Shown piece after piece: positions 16,625 through 25,342 of a stretch of 46,985 nucleotides of DNA. Every line of letters starts with the position of its first letter. Position 1 is the stretch's first letter. The stretch covers positions 2,033-49,017 of the forward strand of contig DUDC01000008.1 of assembly GCA_012959465.1 (NCBI GenBank), given 5' to 3'. The notes below the pieces were generated by a model. It did no database searches. It was not told where the DNA came from and saw nothing but the letters and a program-made list of their open reading frames with translations. Position numbers and translations under genes: made by a program. This DNA comes from Planctomycetaceae bacterium. Lineage in GTDB: Bacteria; Planctomycetota; Planctomycetia; Pirellulales; Pirellulaceae.

Positions 16625-17638
16625 ATGGGTAAGTCCTGGCGTTTGCGGTTCTTGGTCGTCTCATTGATTGCCGTGTTGTGCGTCCCGTTCGCTCTGCTAG
16701 AACGACAGAATCGATCCACCACACAAGCCCAGGAAGGCGGCCAGCCAGCCGTGGCGCAAACCTGGGGATCCAATCACGTTGGCAAACCGGTGCCCGACTA
16801 CATCACGGGAGATGAATGCCTGTTCTGTCATCGAGGCATAGGTTCGACTTGGCAGGACAATCGTCACCAACTGACGATGAGGAAGGCGTTCAATTCGCCT
16901 GAGATTGCCAAGTTGGCAGAGATTGGTGAGGCGAGCCGATTTATCAAAGACATCCAATTTGTCATGGGTAATACGCGGCAGACACGATTCTTGAGACGTA
17001 CAGACAAGTACGGTCAACTCGACTTGTTGAGCGCACCACTCACGCATGGTGAGGCGAAGTCAGCCAAAAGAAACTCGTTTGGCGAGGCCGTTTGGGACTC
17101 CGACGTTTTCGGGAAAAGTTGTGCCGGCTGTCATGCTACCGGAGTGGACAACCGAACGCATGCGTTTTCGGCCCTGTCGCTGGACTGTTTCACTTGCCAC
17201 GGCAATCCGTCGCTCGACCATACCGAGGACACGACCAAGGTAGCGCTGTCAAAGGCACGGGGCGATTCTGCTCGTGTCGTTGTGTCGATATGTGGTCAGT
17301 GTCACATTCGCACGGGAAAGTCACGTAGCACGGGTTCGCCGTTCGCCAACAACTTCGTCACTGGCGACAATCTTTTTCTTGATCTCGATGTGAATTGGTC
17401 GGATGGCAAGATTCAATCGCTCAATCCTATCGACGCACACGTCTTGCACAACGTTCGCGATGTCGTCACAACGGGAAGCACCGTAACCTGTTTGTCATGC
17501 CATGACGTGCACAAGGCTGGAACGAAACGACACAAAGCGTTGGCTGACCACCGACTCTGTTACACTTGCCACACGCCTGGAAAACCAAAGTCTGAACGAC
17601 GACCGCTCGACGTGCATAGCGACGTCTGCCGATATTGA
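16625..17638 (+). CDS. Membrane-anchored six-heme cytochrome c
   Basis: Electron carrier or reductase on the periplasmic side. The N-terminal hydrophobic stretch (8-26, no clear cleavage site) probably anchors it. Six CxxCH sites are visible in 337 residues: CLFCH 65-69, CAGCH 166-170, CFTCH 188-192, CGQCH 223-227, CLSCH 289-293 and CYTCH 312-316. The wide gap between the first and second sites and the later cluster resemble the cytochrome c554/NrfB-like 'doubled CXXCH' families. Many spare His residues could be axial ligands. Partner unknown; no quinol oxidase or nitrite reductase is next to it. ATG 16625 is the natural start. Confidence 0.88.
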   Translation: MGKSWRLRFLVVSLIAVLCVPFALLERQNRSTTQAQEGGQPAVAQTWGSNHVGKPVPDYITGDECLFCHRGIGSTWQDNRHQLTMRKAFNSPEIAKLAEIGEASRFIKDIQFVMGNTRQTRFLRRTDKYGQLDLLSAPLTHGEAKSAKRNSFGEAVWDSDVFGKSCAGCHATGVDNRTHAFSALSLDCFTCHGNPSLDHTEDTTKVALSKARGDSARVVVSICGQCHIRTGKSRSTGSPFANNFVTGDNLFLDLDVNWSDGKIQSLNPIDAHVLHNVRDVVTTGSTVTCLSCHDVHKAGTKRHKALADHRLCYTCHTPGKPKSERRPLDVHSDVCRY

Positions 17639-17683
17639 ATGAACCGTAAAGAAGTCCAATAGACCACAAATGAAAAACGAACC

Positions 17684-17977
17684 ATGAATAAAGAAATTGA
17701 TTACGAACGCTTGCCCTACAAAGAGCCGCCTGATGAAACGGACATCAGTCTACGCGCCTACTTGTCACGTTTGACCGACGAACATCTTGCCGAGTACGAC
17801 GCGAGTTGGAGTGATGACCATCTTCGACAATGGGATGGAAATTTCCGGATCGATGGCCCACTGATGTTGGTATGTTGCGAACGCGACATCGAAGTGGCCG
17901 AGTTTCGACAGGCGTTGGAAGAACACATAAGCATGAGAAAAAAGCACGGCCGAGATGGTTCTGAGGCTTCTCCATAG
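17684..17977 (+). CDS. Small unknown protein, 97 residues
   Basis: Not recognised. The product is acidic in its first 60 residues ([25 protein letters not shown]), has a CC pair near residue 64, and ends in a basic helix. No signal peptide or membrane segment. It sits between the cytochrome and the isomerase in the same direction, and its stop is 16 bp before the next ATG, which suggests a shared transcript. Plausible codon use supports a real gene, but proof is thin. Confidence 0.55.
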   Translation: MNKEIDYERLPYKEPPDETDISLRAYLSRLTDEHLAEYDASWSDDHLRQWDGNFRIDGPLMLVCCERDIEVAEFRQALEEHISMRKKHGRDGSEASP

Positions 17978-17993
17978 GCGAATAAGGAAACCG

Positions 17994-18800
17994 ATGTCAT
18001 TCAAGCTATGCTTAAACACCAGCACGATTCGACCTCAATCGATCCTAGATAAAATTCGTCTGACAGCTGCAGCCGGTTTTGAAGGCGTCGAATTGTGGAT
18101 CAACGATGTCTATGAATACGTCGGCCGTGGCGGTGAGGTCGGCGACATCGAAAAGGCCCTGGACGATCACGGACTCATCGTGCCGTCTATGATTGCTCTC
18201 CGTGCATGGGGTGAGGCCAGCAGACTAGAGTACCCGATCATGCTCGATGAGGCGAAGCGTCGCATGGAGCTTGCTACTCGGCTTGGTGCACCCACGATCG
18301 TTTGTTCGCCGCCCCGCGATTCTTGTTCCGTGCAACAGATAACGGAACGGTATGGAGACTTGTTGAGATTGGGACGAGAGATCGGCATTCACCCCACCTT
18401 TGAGTACATCAGTTTCTTCCAATCGATAGCTTCGTTGGAGCAGGCCTGGGACGTCGTGCAGTCCGTAGGTGAAGACGATGCGACGCTGATCCTAGACGCA
18501 TTCCATTCGTGGAATACGGGCTCTTCGCCGGACACATTGCGTTCGATCCCGGCCAGTCGCATCAGTCATTATCACATCGACGACGCGAGTTCGCAGATCG
18601 CTGCTGGGCAACAGACCGACCCGGACCGAGTGATGTTGGGTGAAGGTGTCATCGACCTTGTGGCTGAGATTAACATACTCAAGGAGATCGGCTACCAGGG
18701 GACGGTCAGCTTGGAGTTGTTCAATTCAGCGCTCTGGAAACAAGACCCGGCAGACGTGCTCAAAGTTGGTTTTGAGCGAATGCAAGATCTGTTATCGTAG
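17994..18800 (+). CDS. Sugar phosphate isomerase/epimerase-like TIM barrel
   Basis: Member of the xylose isomerase-like TIM barrel family (AP endonuclease 2 superfamily), which includes isomerases, epimerases and dehydratases of sugars and inositols. ATG 17994 is preferred: AAGGA at 17984-17988 is 5 nt upstream, and MSFKLCLNTSTI opens on the first barrel strand. An in-frame start at 17955 would add 13 basic residues. The protein is 268 residues. Metal-binding candidates are the Glu in PTFEYISFF, the Asp and His in LILDAFHSW, the His pair in ISHYHIDDAS and the Glu in VSLELFNS. It is followed after 26 bp by a Gfo/Idh/MocA dehydrogenase, a pairing typical of inositol-like or keto-sugar catabolism. 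Confidence 0.85.
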   Translation: MSFKLCLNTSTIRPQSILDKIRLTAAAGFEGVELWINDVYEYVGRGGEVGDIEKALDDHGLIVPSMIALRAWGEASRLEYPIMLDEAKRRMELATRLGAPTIVCSPPRDSCSVQQITERYGDLLRLGREIGIHPTFEYISFFQSIASLEQAWDVVQSVGEDDATLILDAFHSWNTGSSPDTLRSIPASRISHYHIDDASSQIAAGQQTDPDRVMLGEGVIDLVAEINILKEIGYQGTVSLELFNSALWKQDPADVLKVGFERMQDLLS

Positions 18801-18826
18801 GCGACAAAGTTAGAGGCAATATAGCA

Positions 18827-19828
18827 GTGACAATCCGCTGGGGAATCATCGGCTTCGGTCGTTTCGGTAGAATCCACGCCGACGTTCTCGCAGGCCTGGA
18901 CGGTGCGGAAGTGATCGGGATCTGCTCACGACGCGAAGTGGAGCCGTCGTTGTTACCCGCGGGAGTTGTATCGGTCGATCGTGATGTGGAACACTTTGTC
19001 AATCGCCAAGACCTGGACGTGATCCTCGTTGCCACACACTGGAGAGATCATTTTGCCGCGGCCAGTTCAGCTCTAAACGCGGGCAAACACCTGTTTCTTG
19101 AAAAACCGATGGCCGCGACCCGTGAAGAGTGCGAACAACTGTTGGCTATCGCAGAACGTGCCCGCGGTATTTCGATGGTGGGACACATCTGCCGCTTCGA
19201 CGCTCGCGTGTGGATGGCTCGAGAAGCGATCTTGGCCGGTCAGATTGGACGCATCGTCTACATGCGGTCCCGACGAAATCTGCCGGTTGCGCCTGGTTCT
19301 GTCCGATTGGACAAGGTAAGTCCGCTAATAGGCGACGGCGTTCACGATGCGGATCTAATGATGTGGTTTATGGGGCGCGGACCTAGTCGAGTTTATGGAA
19401 CGACGGTCAAGACTCATCGATTCACTTTTGACGATATCGGTTGCGCTTGGTTACATTTCGATTCCGCTGCCGTCGGTTACGTGGAAACCGTTTGGTGTCT
19501 TCCAGAGACAAGTCCCACTGTGATCGACGCTCATCTAGAGGTAATCGGCACGGAGGGCAAGTTAGCCATTGATTGTTCCGTGACTGGCTTGGAAATCACG
19601 ACTTCGAAGGGTGTGAAACGTAGTGACACCGACTATTGGCCGTTGATCGATGGTTATCGTCAAGGCGCATTGCGAGATGAGCTGCGGTACTTCGTCGACT
19701 GCATCCGCCGCGGCGTTTGTCCCCGCCGTGTCACGCTTCGAGAGGCGGCCCGCGCTGTGGCAGTGATGCTTCGAGCAGAGGAGTCAGCCAAGGAAAACCG
19801 GCCGCTGGACTTTGAGGACTTGGCCTAA
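18827..19828 (+). CDS. Gfo/Idh/MocA-family NAD(P)-dependent oxidoreductase
   Basis: Two-domain dehydrogenase of sugars or cyclitols. The N-terminal Rossmann fold opens with IIGFGRFGRIHADVLAGL, a GxGxxG variant. The family motif EKPMA is near residue 91, and DGVHDADLMMWF carries the usual C-terminal domain His/Asp. The start is GTG 18827, the only reasonable one, 26 bp after the isomerase stop. The 333-residue length is standard. Together the two genes suggest oxidation followed by isomerisation or dehydration of a sugar, but the substrate cannot be read from sequence. Confidence 0.88.
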   Translation: MTIRWGIIGFGRFGRIHADVLAGLDGAEVIGICSRREVEPSLLPAGVVSVDRDVEHFVNRQDLDVILVATHWRDHFAAASSALNAGKHLFLEKPMAATREECEQLLAIAERARGISMVGHICRFDARVWMAREAILAGQIGRIVYMRSRRNLPVAPGSVRLDKVSPLIGDGVHDADLMMWFMGRGPSRVYGTTVKTHRFTFDDIGCAWLHFDSAAVGYVETVWCLPETSPTVIDAHLEVIGTEGKLAIDCSVTGLEITTSKGVKRSDTDYWPLIDGYRQGALRDELRYFVDCIRRGVCPRRVTLREAARAVAVMLRAEESAKENRPLDFEDLA

Positions 19829-19835
19829 CCCCAGC

Positions 19836-20576
19836 TTAGCTAGTTGTCATCGATTCAGGTCGACAACTGGCCTGGGCGTGAACGATTTGCAGCAACTGAT
19901 TTTTGCGGACCCGTTTGGTGACGTATGTGCTGCAACCGGCGGCAAGGCACTTGTCGCGATCGTGTTCCATCGCAAAGGCAGTGACAGCGATGATCGGAAA
20001 ATCGAAACCTTCCGATCGTAGCTGACGCGTTGCTCCGTACCCATCCAGGACAGGCATTTGCATATCCATCAAGACCACGTCGTACGGTCTTCCTTCTGAC
20101 ACCGCAGCGTGCACCATATCGCAGCCGATCTGCCCGTTCTCTGCTGCATCAACCTTGCCACCTGCCCCTTCCAAAAATCGGCGAAAGATCCGTTGATTGT
20201 CGAGGTCATCCTCGACAATCAGGATTCGAAGATCGTCCAACCTGTAATCGTCGGCCGGAGAGGTAGCTGCGGGCAAACAAGTGTCGACCGGTTTCGTGGG
20301 GACTTTCATGTCGATCGACAATCGGCCGCTTTCATCTTCAACCAATTGCAGAGAACCAGCGAGTTTGATTACGAGCTGCTCGGCAATACGGTGGTACAGG
20401 CAAGTCGCCGTGCGAGTCGGATCGTCGTACGTCTCCATGTCCTGTTCTGCATCGAACTCGAAGCGATGAGCAATTCCTGACCATCCACCATATTCGTTGG
20501 AGATTCGGACAAGTAGGTTGTTCTCCTCCTCAACAAAACGCGCCTTGACAATCAATTGTTCGCCGGGGAGGTACAT
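19836..20576 (-). CDS. Truncated histidine-kinase/receiver protein
   Basis: 246 residues, apparently the back half of a hybrid histidine kinase. The first 95 residues follow the pattern of a GHKL ATPase domain (QLIVKARFVEEENNLLVRIS, then RIAEQLVIKLAGSLQLVED) but lack recognisable ATP-lid glycine motifs. The receiver domain begins near residue 117 with ILIVEDDLDNQRI. It keeps the phospho-acceptor Asp in VLMDMQMP, the Thr of AVTAFA and the Lys of VTKRV, where R replaces the usual Pro. In-frame sequence upstream of the ATG (RIRQTLCNTIQAA) still resembles the kinase N-box before a stop at 20622-20624. So it may be a decayed remnant or a stand-alone receiver. It converges with the dehydrogenase. 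Confidence 0.6.
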   Translation of the reverse strand: MYLPGEQLIVKARFVEEENNLLVRISNEYGGWSGIAHRFEFDAEQDMETYDDPTRTATCLYHRIAEQLVIKLAGSLQLVEDESGRLSIDMKVPTKPVDTCLPAATSPADDYRLDDLRILIVEDDLDNQRIFRRFLEGAGGKVDAAENGQIGCDMVHAAVSEGRPYDVVLMDMQMPVLDGYGATRQLRSEGFDFPIIAVTAFAMEHDRDKCLAAGCSTYVTKRVRKNQLLQIVHAQASCRPESMTTS

Positions 20577-20856
20577 CGCCGCTTGAATTGTGTTGCAGAG
20601 GGTCTGTCGGATCCGATGGTTTCACCGGCGAGTGAATCTTCGCGTGGCGGCCCGTTTGGGGTATTTTTCCATGGCTCATACGCACTCTTTAGAGGGGGTA
20701 ATGAGCGAGTATTACAGAACAATTACAAGGCCAAGGCGTAGTGCTCACCTCCATTTGGACGAAAAACGATACTATGTCTGGGCAGCGGGTTGTTCCGTAT
20801 CAGCATGCATGATGACCCCTTCGGTAGAGGGGATCTCTAAATAAGGTATCTTCCTG

Positions 20857-21801
20857 ATGAGCACCACCGTTCCTCCGGCAAATTCGGTCACAACCACTCC
20901 TGTTCCCGGCGCTCGGCTATCCGCTCAAGTGAGTAAGCCCGACGCTCAGGTGGAACGTGGCAAGAATCTATACCCGAACGGAATCGATTGGCCGGTTTCT
21001 CTGTGGCTGATTTCACTGCATGTCGGAGCCTTGTTCGCTCCATTTACGTTCACGATGACAGGATTGATTTTGGCGTTGGTGTTGCATTGGGTGACAGGTG
21101 GGCTCGGGATTTGTCTCGGCTACCATCGGCTATTCACGCATACCAGCTTCAAAACGTATCGACCGGTTCGCTGGATGTTGGCGTTGATTGGCGGTTTGGC
21201 GGGGGAAGGGGGAGTTGACGATTGGGTCTCGATCCACCGTGCCCACCATGCGATGAGTGATCAGGTGGGCGATCCTCACTCGCCGCGCGACGGTAAGTGG
21301 TGGAGCCATATGTTGTGGATTGGCCGAGCTAGGCCAGATCGCGACGAATTTAACAAGAGATGGGCACCGGATATGAGCCGCGACCCGGTGTTATCGTTCA
21401 TTTGCCGTCGTTTTCTGAGCTCCCATATCGTTTTCGGCTTGCTGATCCTGGGTGGGGCGACCTGGTGCGGTGGCTTGCAGTTCGGTGCATCGGTAACGGT
21501 GTGGGCTATTTTTGTGCGTCTCTGTGCCGTGTTGCACGTGACATGGATGGTGAATTCGGTGACTCACATGTGGGGTTACCGGAATTACGAGACAACCGAC
21601 GATAGCCGCAACAACTGGTTGGTTGCTTTGTTAGGCTATGGCGAAGGGTGGCACAACAACCATCACGCTTATCCTCGGATGGCAAATCACGGTCATCGCT
21701 GGTGGGAATTTGACGTGACCTACCGAACGATTCGGGCTTGTGCACTCGTTGGGCTTTTTTGGGACGTCGTCGACTATCGCAATCAATCTGAAAAGGCGTA
21801 G
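20857..21801 (+). CDS. Acyl-CoA/acyl-lipid fatty acid desaturase
   Basis: Membrane di-iron enzyme that puts a double bond, typically delta-9, into fatty acyl chains. The 314 residues contain the three His boxes in order: HRLFTH 90-95, HRAHH 127-131 and HNNHH 266-270. Four or more hydrophobic segments surround them, as in the family. The first 40 residues are a polar Thr/Pro-rich tail. Start ATG 20857 has AAGG about 10 nt upstream. It could act with the betaine-lipid genes 11 kb downstream on membrane composition, but that is only a guess. The 280-bp gap before it holds no clear gene. Confidence 0.93.
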   Translation: MSTTVPPANSVTTTPVPGARLSAQVSKPDAQVERGKNLYPNGIDWPVSLWLISLHVGALFAPFTFTMTGLILALVLHWVTGGLGICLGYHRLFTHTSFKTYRPVRWMLALIGGLAGEGGVDDWVSIHRAHHAMSDQVGDPHSPRDGKWWSHMLWIGRARPDRDEFNKRWAPDMSRDPVLSFICRRFLSSHIVFGLLILGGATWCGGLQFGASVTVWAIFVRLCAVLHVTWMVNSVTHMWGYRNYETTDDSRNNWLVALLGYGEGWHNNHHAYPRMANHGHRWWEFDVTYRTIRACALVGLFWDVVDYRNQSEKA

Positions 21802-21992
21802 CCGTTCCACCGGTCGCCATTGGTCCTCCGAAAGCCATAAAATACGGTGCTCTGATGGATGAATAGAGCTCGAGTTTCACGAGACCGTCTGTAACGCAGG
21901 GGCTTCGAGCGGTCCCGGTCGATCGCCGAGGACGCCAAGTTAATGCAAGTGTCGACTGGTTGCTGGATCGCGGGTTCCCAGAATTAAACCAG

Positions 21993-22029
21993 TTCGACGC
22001 GAGTTCGACTACAATTCGACAGCGTCGAC
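21993..22029 (+). promoter_or_regulatory. 11-bp-phased TTCGAC repeats before the two-component genes
   Basis: TTCGAC occurs at 21993, 22004 and 22015, exactly 11 bp apart, and GTCGAC follows at 22024. OmpR/PhoB-type regulators bind tandem direct repeats of about one helical turn, and one is encoded just downstream. A -10-like TACAAT (22010-22015) overlaps the second spacer, which would fit autoregulation. The kinase ATG is at 22060. Spacing is seen; function is inferred. Confidence 0.55.
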
Positions 22030-22059
22030 TGGTCGCTGACTCCTACCTGTTGAAATCTC

Positions 22060-23010
22060 ATGTTCGAACGAAGCTCACTACGGTTGCCGATCACGCTTGG
22101 CGTCGTGATGATCGTCTTACTGGTCGCGTTGTTGGTCGGTTGGATTGTTCTGGCTGTGGTGGTGGCCTTTCGAGACCCCGAAGAAGCGGGTTGGTACTGG
22201 GCATTGCTGACCATTGGAGCGGTCTTTTTCGTCTTCATTTTGGTCGGCGTAGTAATGTACCTGACGCTCTCGGTCAAAGCGATTAATCTAAGCCGACGTC
22301 AATCCAATTTCATCGATGCAGTAACGCATGAACTCAAGTCACCGATCGCGTCGCTAAAACTCTATCTGCAGACACTGCGTCGACGTTCGCTTAGCGACGA
22401 GGAACGCGATAGTTTTGAAGCGATCATGCTGGAGGATGTAGAACGGTTGGACCTCTTGATTAACCAGTTGCTGACCGCTGCCCGCCTGGAAAGGGGTGAC
22501 GCTGCCGATGCGAGCGAGACACTGCGGATCGACACGTTGGTTCGTTCTTGCGTAGAAGACGTGTGCCTGCGATATCGGCAGGCTGCATCCATCGTCCAGC
22601 TACAACTTGAACCGTGCGAAACAACTTGCCGCGCGGTTGACTTGGACTTGGTTCTGCGAAACATCATCGATAACGCGGTCAAATATGCCGGCGATGACCC
22701 TCAGGTGACGATATTTTTGTGCCTCAAAGGCCAAGATGCAGAGTTGCTGATCGAAGACAATGGCCGGGGGATCCCTACGCCGCTCCGTCGCAAGGTGTTT
22801 CGCCGATTTGTCAGGCTCGGATTGGAGTTGGAACGCGATAAGCCTGGCACGGGCCTAGGCTTGTATATCGTGCGGACACTGATAAAAAAGTTGAATGGGA
22901 CGATTCGAATTCGGGATCGGGCCAGCGGACCTGGAACTCTCTTCGAAGTAGTTATCCCTAACTGCACTGACCCCAAAGCGCTGAGCGGCGCTGAAAATGA
23001 ATCTGAATAG
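22060..23010 (+). CDS. Membrane sensor histidine kinase
   Basis: Sensor of a two-component pair. In 316 residues there are two membrane helices (about 11-37 and 46-70) with only about 9 residues between them, so no large periplasmic sensor exists; it may sense membrane state or a partner. The H-box is THELKSPIASLKLYL with phospho-accepting His90. The ATPase domain shows the N-box NIIDNAVKYA, the G1 box DNGRGIP and the G2 box GTGLGLYIV. No HAMP domain is visible; the helix passes straight into the DHp region. The response regulator follows in the same direction. Confidence 0.92.
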   Translation: MFERSSLRLPITLGVVMIVLLVALLVGWIVLAVVVAFRDPEEAGWYWALLTIGAVFFVFILVGVVMYLTLSVKAINLSRRQSNFIDAVTHELKSPIASLKLYLQTLRRRSLSDEERDSFEAIMLEDVERLDLLINQLLTAARLERGDAADASETLRIDTLVRSCVEDVCLRYRQAASIVQLQLEPCETTCRAVDLDLVLRNIIDNAVKYAGDDPQVTIFLCLKGQDAELLIEDNGRGIPTPLRRKVFRRFVRLGLELERDKPGTGLGLYIVRTLIKKLNGTIRIRDRASGPGTLFEVVIPNCTDPKALSGAENESE

Positions 23011-23142
23011 CAGGTGCCAACGGTGAGTTCCGAAGACGCGAGTGGGAAACAACAGAATAAGAAGTGACAGGCGGTTGGATGGCCCGACAGCCTTAGGGTC
23101 AAAAAAATGTTCGTCAGTCCCGGTGCAGTGGAAATGGGAAGC

Positions 23143-23856
23143 ATGACTGTCAAGCACATTTTGCTGGTTGAAGATGAGGAGCACTTGGCCAAGGGAATTC
23201 GCTTCAACTTGGAGGAGGAGGGTTACCGAGTGACCGTAGCCGGTGACGGTGCAGCAGCCGTTCAGTGCTTCGAAGCGGAGCGTGATGCGGTCGATCTGAT
23301 TGTCTTGGATTTGATGCTTCCCAGAATGAGTGGCTATGCGATTTGCGAACGCATACGCAGCGATGGTAGCAACGTTCCTATATTGATCCTCAGCGCAAGG
23401 ACACTCAGTGAAGATCGAACTCGTGGATTTGATGTCGGGGCAAACCAGTACTTAACAAAACCTTTTGAATTGGATGAGCTACTCAGCCGCGTCAAGAATC
23501 TGCTCCGGACACATGGTTCGCAGGCGCCACCTACAGCAATTACGGAAAGGCCCGACGACGTCGAATCGTTTGGTCGAGCAATTATCAACTTTCGTACCCA
23601 TGAAGTGTCGGTTGACGGCGAGTCGGTCAAGTTGACCCAGCTTGAATTGAAAGTAATGCGATATTTCTTAGAAAACGAAGAGCGAGTCATTGATCGGGCT
23701 GAACTGCTGGAAAACGTCTGGGGGATGCCTGGTCAAGTAACGACACGAGCTGTGGACCAGTTTATCGCTCGGCTGCGAAAGATTTTCGAGATAGATCCGA
23801 GTTCACCTAGCCACTTTCTTACGGTGCGGGATGCCGGATATCGATTTGTTCGCTAG
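23143..23856 (+). CDS. OmpR/PhoB-family response regulator
   Basis: DNA-binding partner of the upstream kinase. From ATG 23143 the protein is 237 residues and opens on the receiver's first strand (MTVKHILLVEDEE). The frame is open to ATG 23107, which has AGGG 9 nt upstream, so a 12-residue longer form is possible. The receiver has the acidic pair at 11-12, phospho-acceptor Asp56 in VLDLMLP, and Lys106 in YLTKPF. The C-terminal winged helix (about 140-237) ends TVRDAGYRFVR, the usual OmpR finish. It lies 132 bp after the kinase and 70-150 bp before the pseudopilus cluster in the same direction, so it may control that cluster as well as itself. Confidence 0.93.
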   Translation: MTVKHILLVEDEEHLAKGIRFNLEEEGYRVTVAGDGAAAVQCFEAERDAVDLIVLDLMLPRMSGYAICERIRSDGSNVPILILSARTLSEDRTRGFDVGANQYLTKPFELDELLSRVKNLLRTHGSQAPPTAITERPDDVESFGRAIINFRTHEVSVDGESVKLTQLELKVMRYFLENEERVIDRAELLENVWGMPGQVTTRAVDQFIARLRKIFEIDPSSPSHFLTVRDAGYRFVR

Positions 23857-23926
23857 TTGGACAGTCACACGGTGCTTACCGTAGGATGACGTTTTTCAAT
23901 AGCATTTTCGCCCGGACGCTAGGGGC

Positions 23927-25177
23927 GTGTTTAATTGGTCGACTTTGTGGACCACACCCCATCGGCCGTGCTCCGATCGAACGATTTTACCGGACGACTG
24001 CGTTGACGTGAAACACAATATCTCCACCGCCTTGGAATCACTTGACGCCACTTGCGTTGAGTACGCGGACCAATTCGTCCAGCAATTGGTCCGCGAAGCC
24101 GAGCGATGCCGAGCGTCGGATGTGCACTTGCAGCCGCGACCAGAGGGCATTGAAGTCCACTGGCGGATCGACGGTGTCATACAGCGGCTGGGACTCTTTC
24201 CTCGTGGAGAACAATCTCAGGCAATTGTCAGGTTGAAGGTTATGGCTGGCCTGCTGACTTACCGCACGGATGTACCACAAGAAGGGCGAATTCGTGACTT
24301 CCTAACCACGGAAATGCGATTAGCGACATATCCAACGGTGTTTGGCGAGCGGGCCGTTGTGCGTCTCTTTGCCGCGGCAGGCCAACTTTGCCAACTGGGT
24401 GATCTCGGTTTTCCGACTGATGTTCAGGAAACTCTCGAAGCGGACCTTACGGCTCCTTCAGGAGCCGTCGTCATCAGTGGCCCGGCCGGAACGGGAAAGA
24501 CAACAACAGCATATGCTTGTTTGCGAAAGCTCCATCACCGAACCGTGTTGACGATCGAAGACCCCGTCGAGTCATTGGTGGATGGAGCCGTGCAATCTCA
24601 GACCGATGACAAAAGTGGTTTTGACTTGGCTAGCGGGATTCGAGCCATGATGCGCCAGGACCCGGAAGTCATATTGATCGGCGAGGTTCGGGATCCGGAA
24701 ACCGCCCGCGGCGCATTTTCGGCCGCGTTGACCGGACACTTACTGCTAACAACGATTCATGCCGGCAAGGCGTCTGAAGCGACCTTTCGGCTGATCGATA
24801 TGGGAATCGAAGCGCACACCTTGAGAGCGACATTATTGAGCGTGTTGGGGCAACGGCTAGTTCGTCGTCTCTGCCAGTGTGCTCGTTCTGCCAGCGGTGA
24901 CGAACGGCTAGGACTCGACGGCTCCGATGCAATGGTTCCCGTCGGTTGTGACAAATGTCAGCACAGCGGCTATTTGGGCCGTGCTCTATTGGTGGAGTAT
25001 TTCAACGCGCGGAATCCGTCCGTTCGATCGGTCATTCAAAATGCGAACACGAGTCATGAGATTGAACAAAGAGCCGTTTCAGAAGGGATGGTGACACTAC
25101 GCCAACGCGGACTTGAAGCTGTCACGGCTGGCGTGACCAGCCCCCAAGAGTGGCGACGCGTGTTGGGCGACCCATAG
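23927..25177 (+). CDS. gspE: GspE/PilB-type secretion ATPase, short form
   Basis: Hexameric ATPase that powers pseudopilus or pilus assembly from the cytoplasmic face. 416 residues from GTG 23927; a second GTG at 24008 is equally possible and would remove 27 residues. The visible parts are the N2-like domain (SDVHLQPRPEGIEVHWRIDG), Walker A GPAGTGKTTT, an Asp-box region LTIEDPVE, Walker B VILIGEVRDPETA, a His-box TGHLLLTTIHAG, and a zinc-like cysteine set CQC ... CDKC. The N1 domain that docks on GspL/PilM is missing, as the family usually has 500-570 residues. Three gspF genes and pseudopilins follow. Confidence 0.92.
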   Translation: MFNWSTLWTTPHRPCSDRTILPDDCVDVKHNISTALESLDATCVEYADQFVQQLVREAERCRASDVHLQPRPEGIEVHWRIDGVIQRLGLFPRGEQSQAIVRLKVMAGLLTYRTDVPQEGRIRDFLTTEMRLATYPTVFGERAVVRLFAAAGQLCQLGDLGFPTDVQETLEADLTAPSGAVVISGPAGTGKTTTAYACLRKLHHRTVLTIEDPVESLVDGAVQSQTDDKSGFDLASGIRAMMRQDPEVILIGEVRDPETARGAFSAALTGHLLLTTIHAGKASEATFRLIDMGIEAHTLRATLLSVLGQRLVRRLCQCARSASGDERLGLDGSDAMVPVGCDKCQHSGYLGRALLVEYFNARNPSVRSVIQNANTSHEIEQRAVSEGMVTLRQRGLEAVTAGVTSPQEWRRVLGDP

Positions 25178-25342
25178 CTGCCAGTTTTCGAAACGGTCCA
25201 TTGAGCCTGGCCGAAAGGGCCCTTTTCTTGACCTCGATCCTGACCCGACAGATGTTGCCCATCGTCGTTCGTTGCCAATGGGCTGTTCGACGGCCATAAT
25301 GCGCTGTGACGAGGATGGCGAACACCGTGAGGTGGGATTACA

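Noticed and set aside
21951-22038. 15-bp repeat GTCGACTGGTTGCTG / GTCGACTGGTCGCTG as a mobile-element direct repeat
   Set aside because: One mismatch, no element between the copies and a clear overlap with the TTCGAC operator-like repeats; more likely regulatory or chance.
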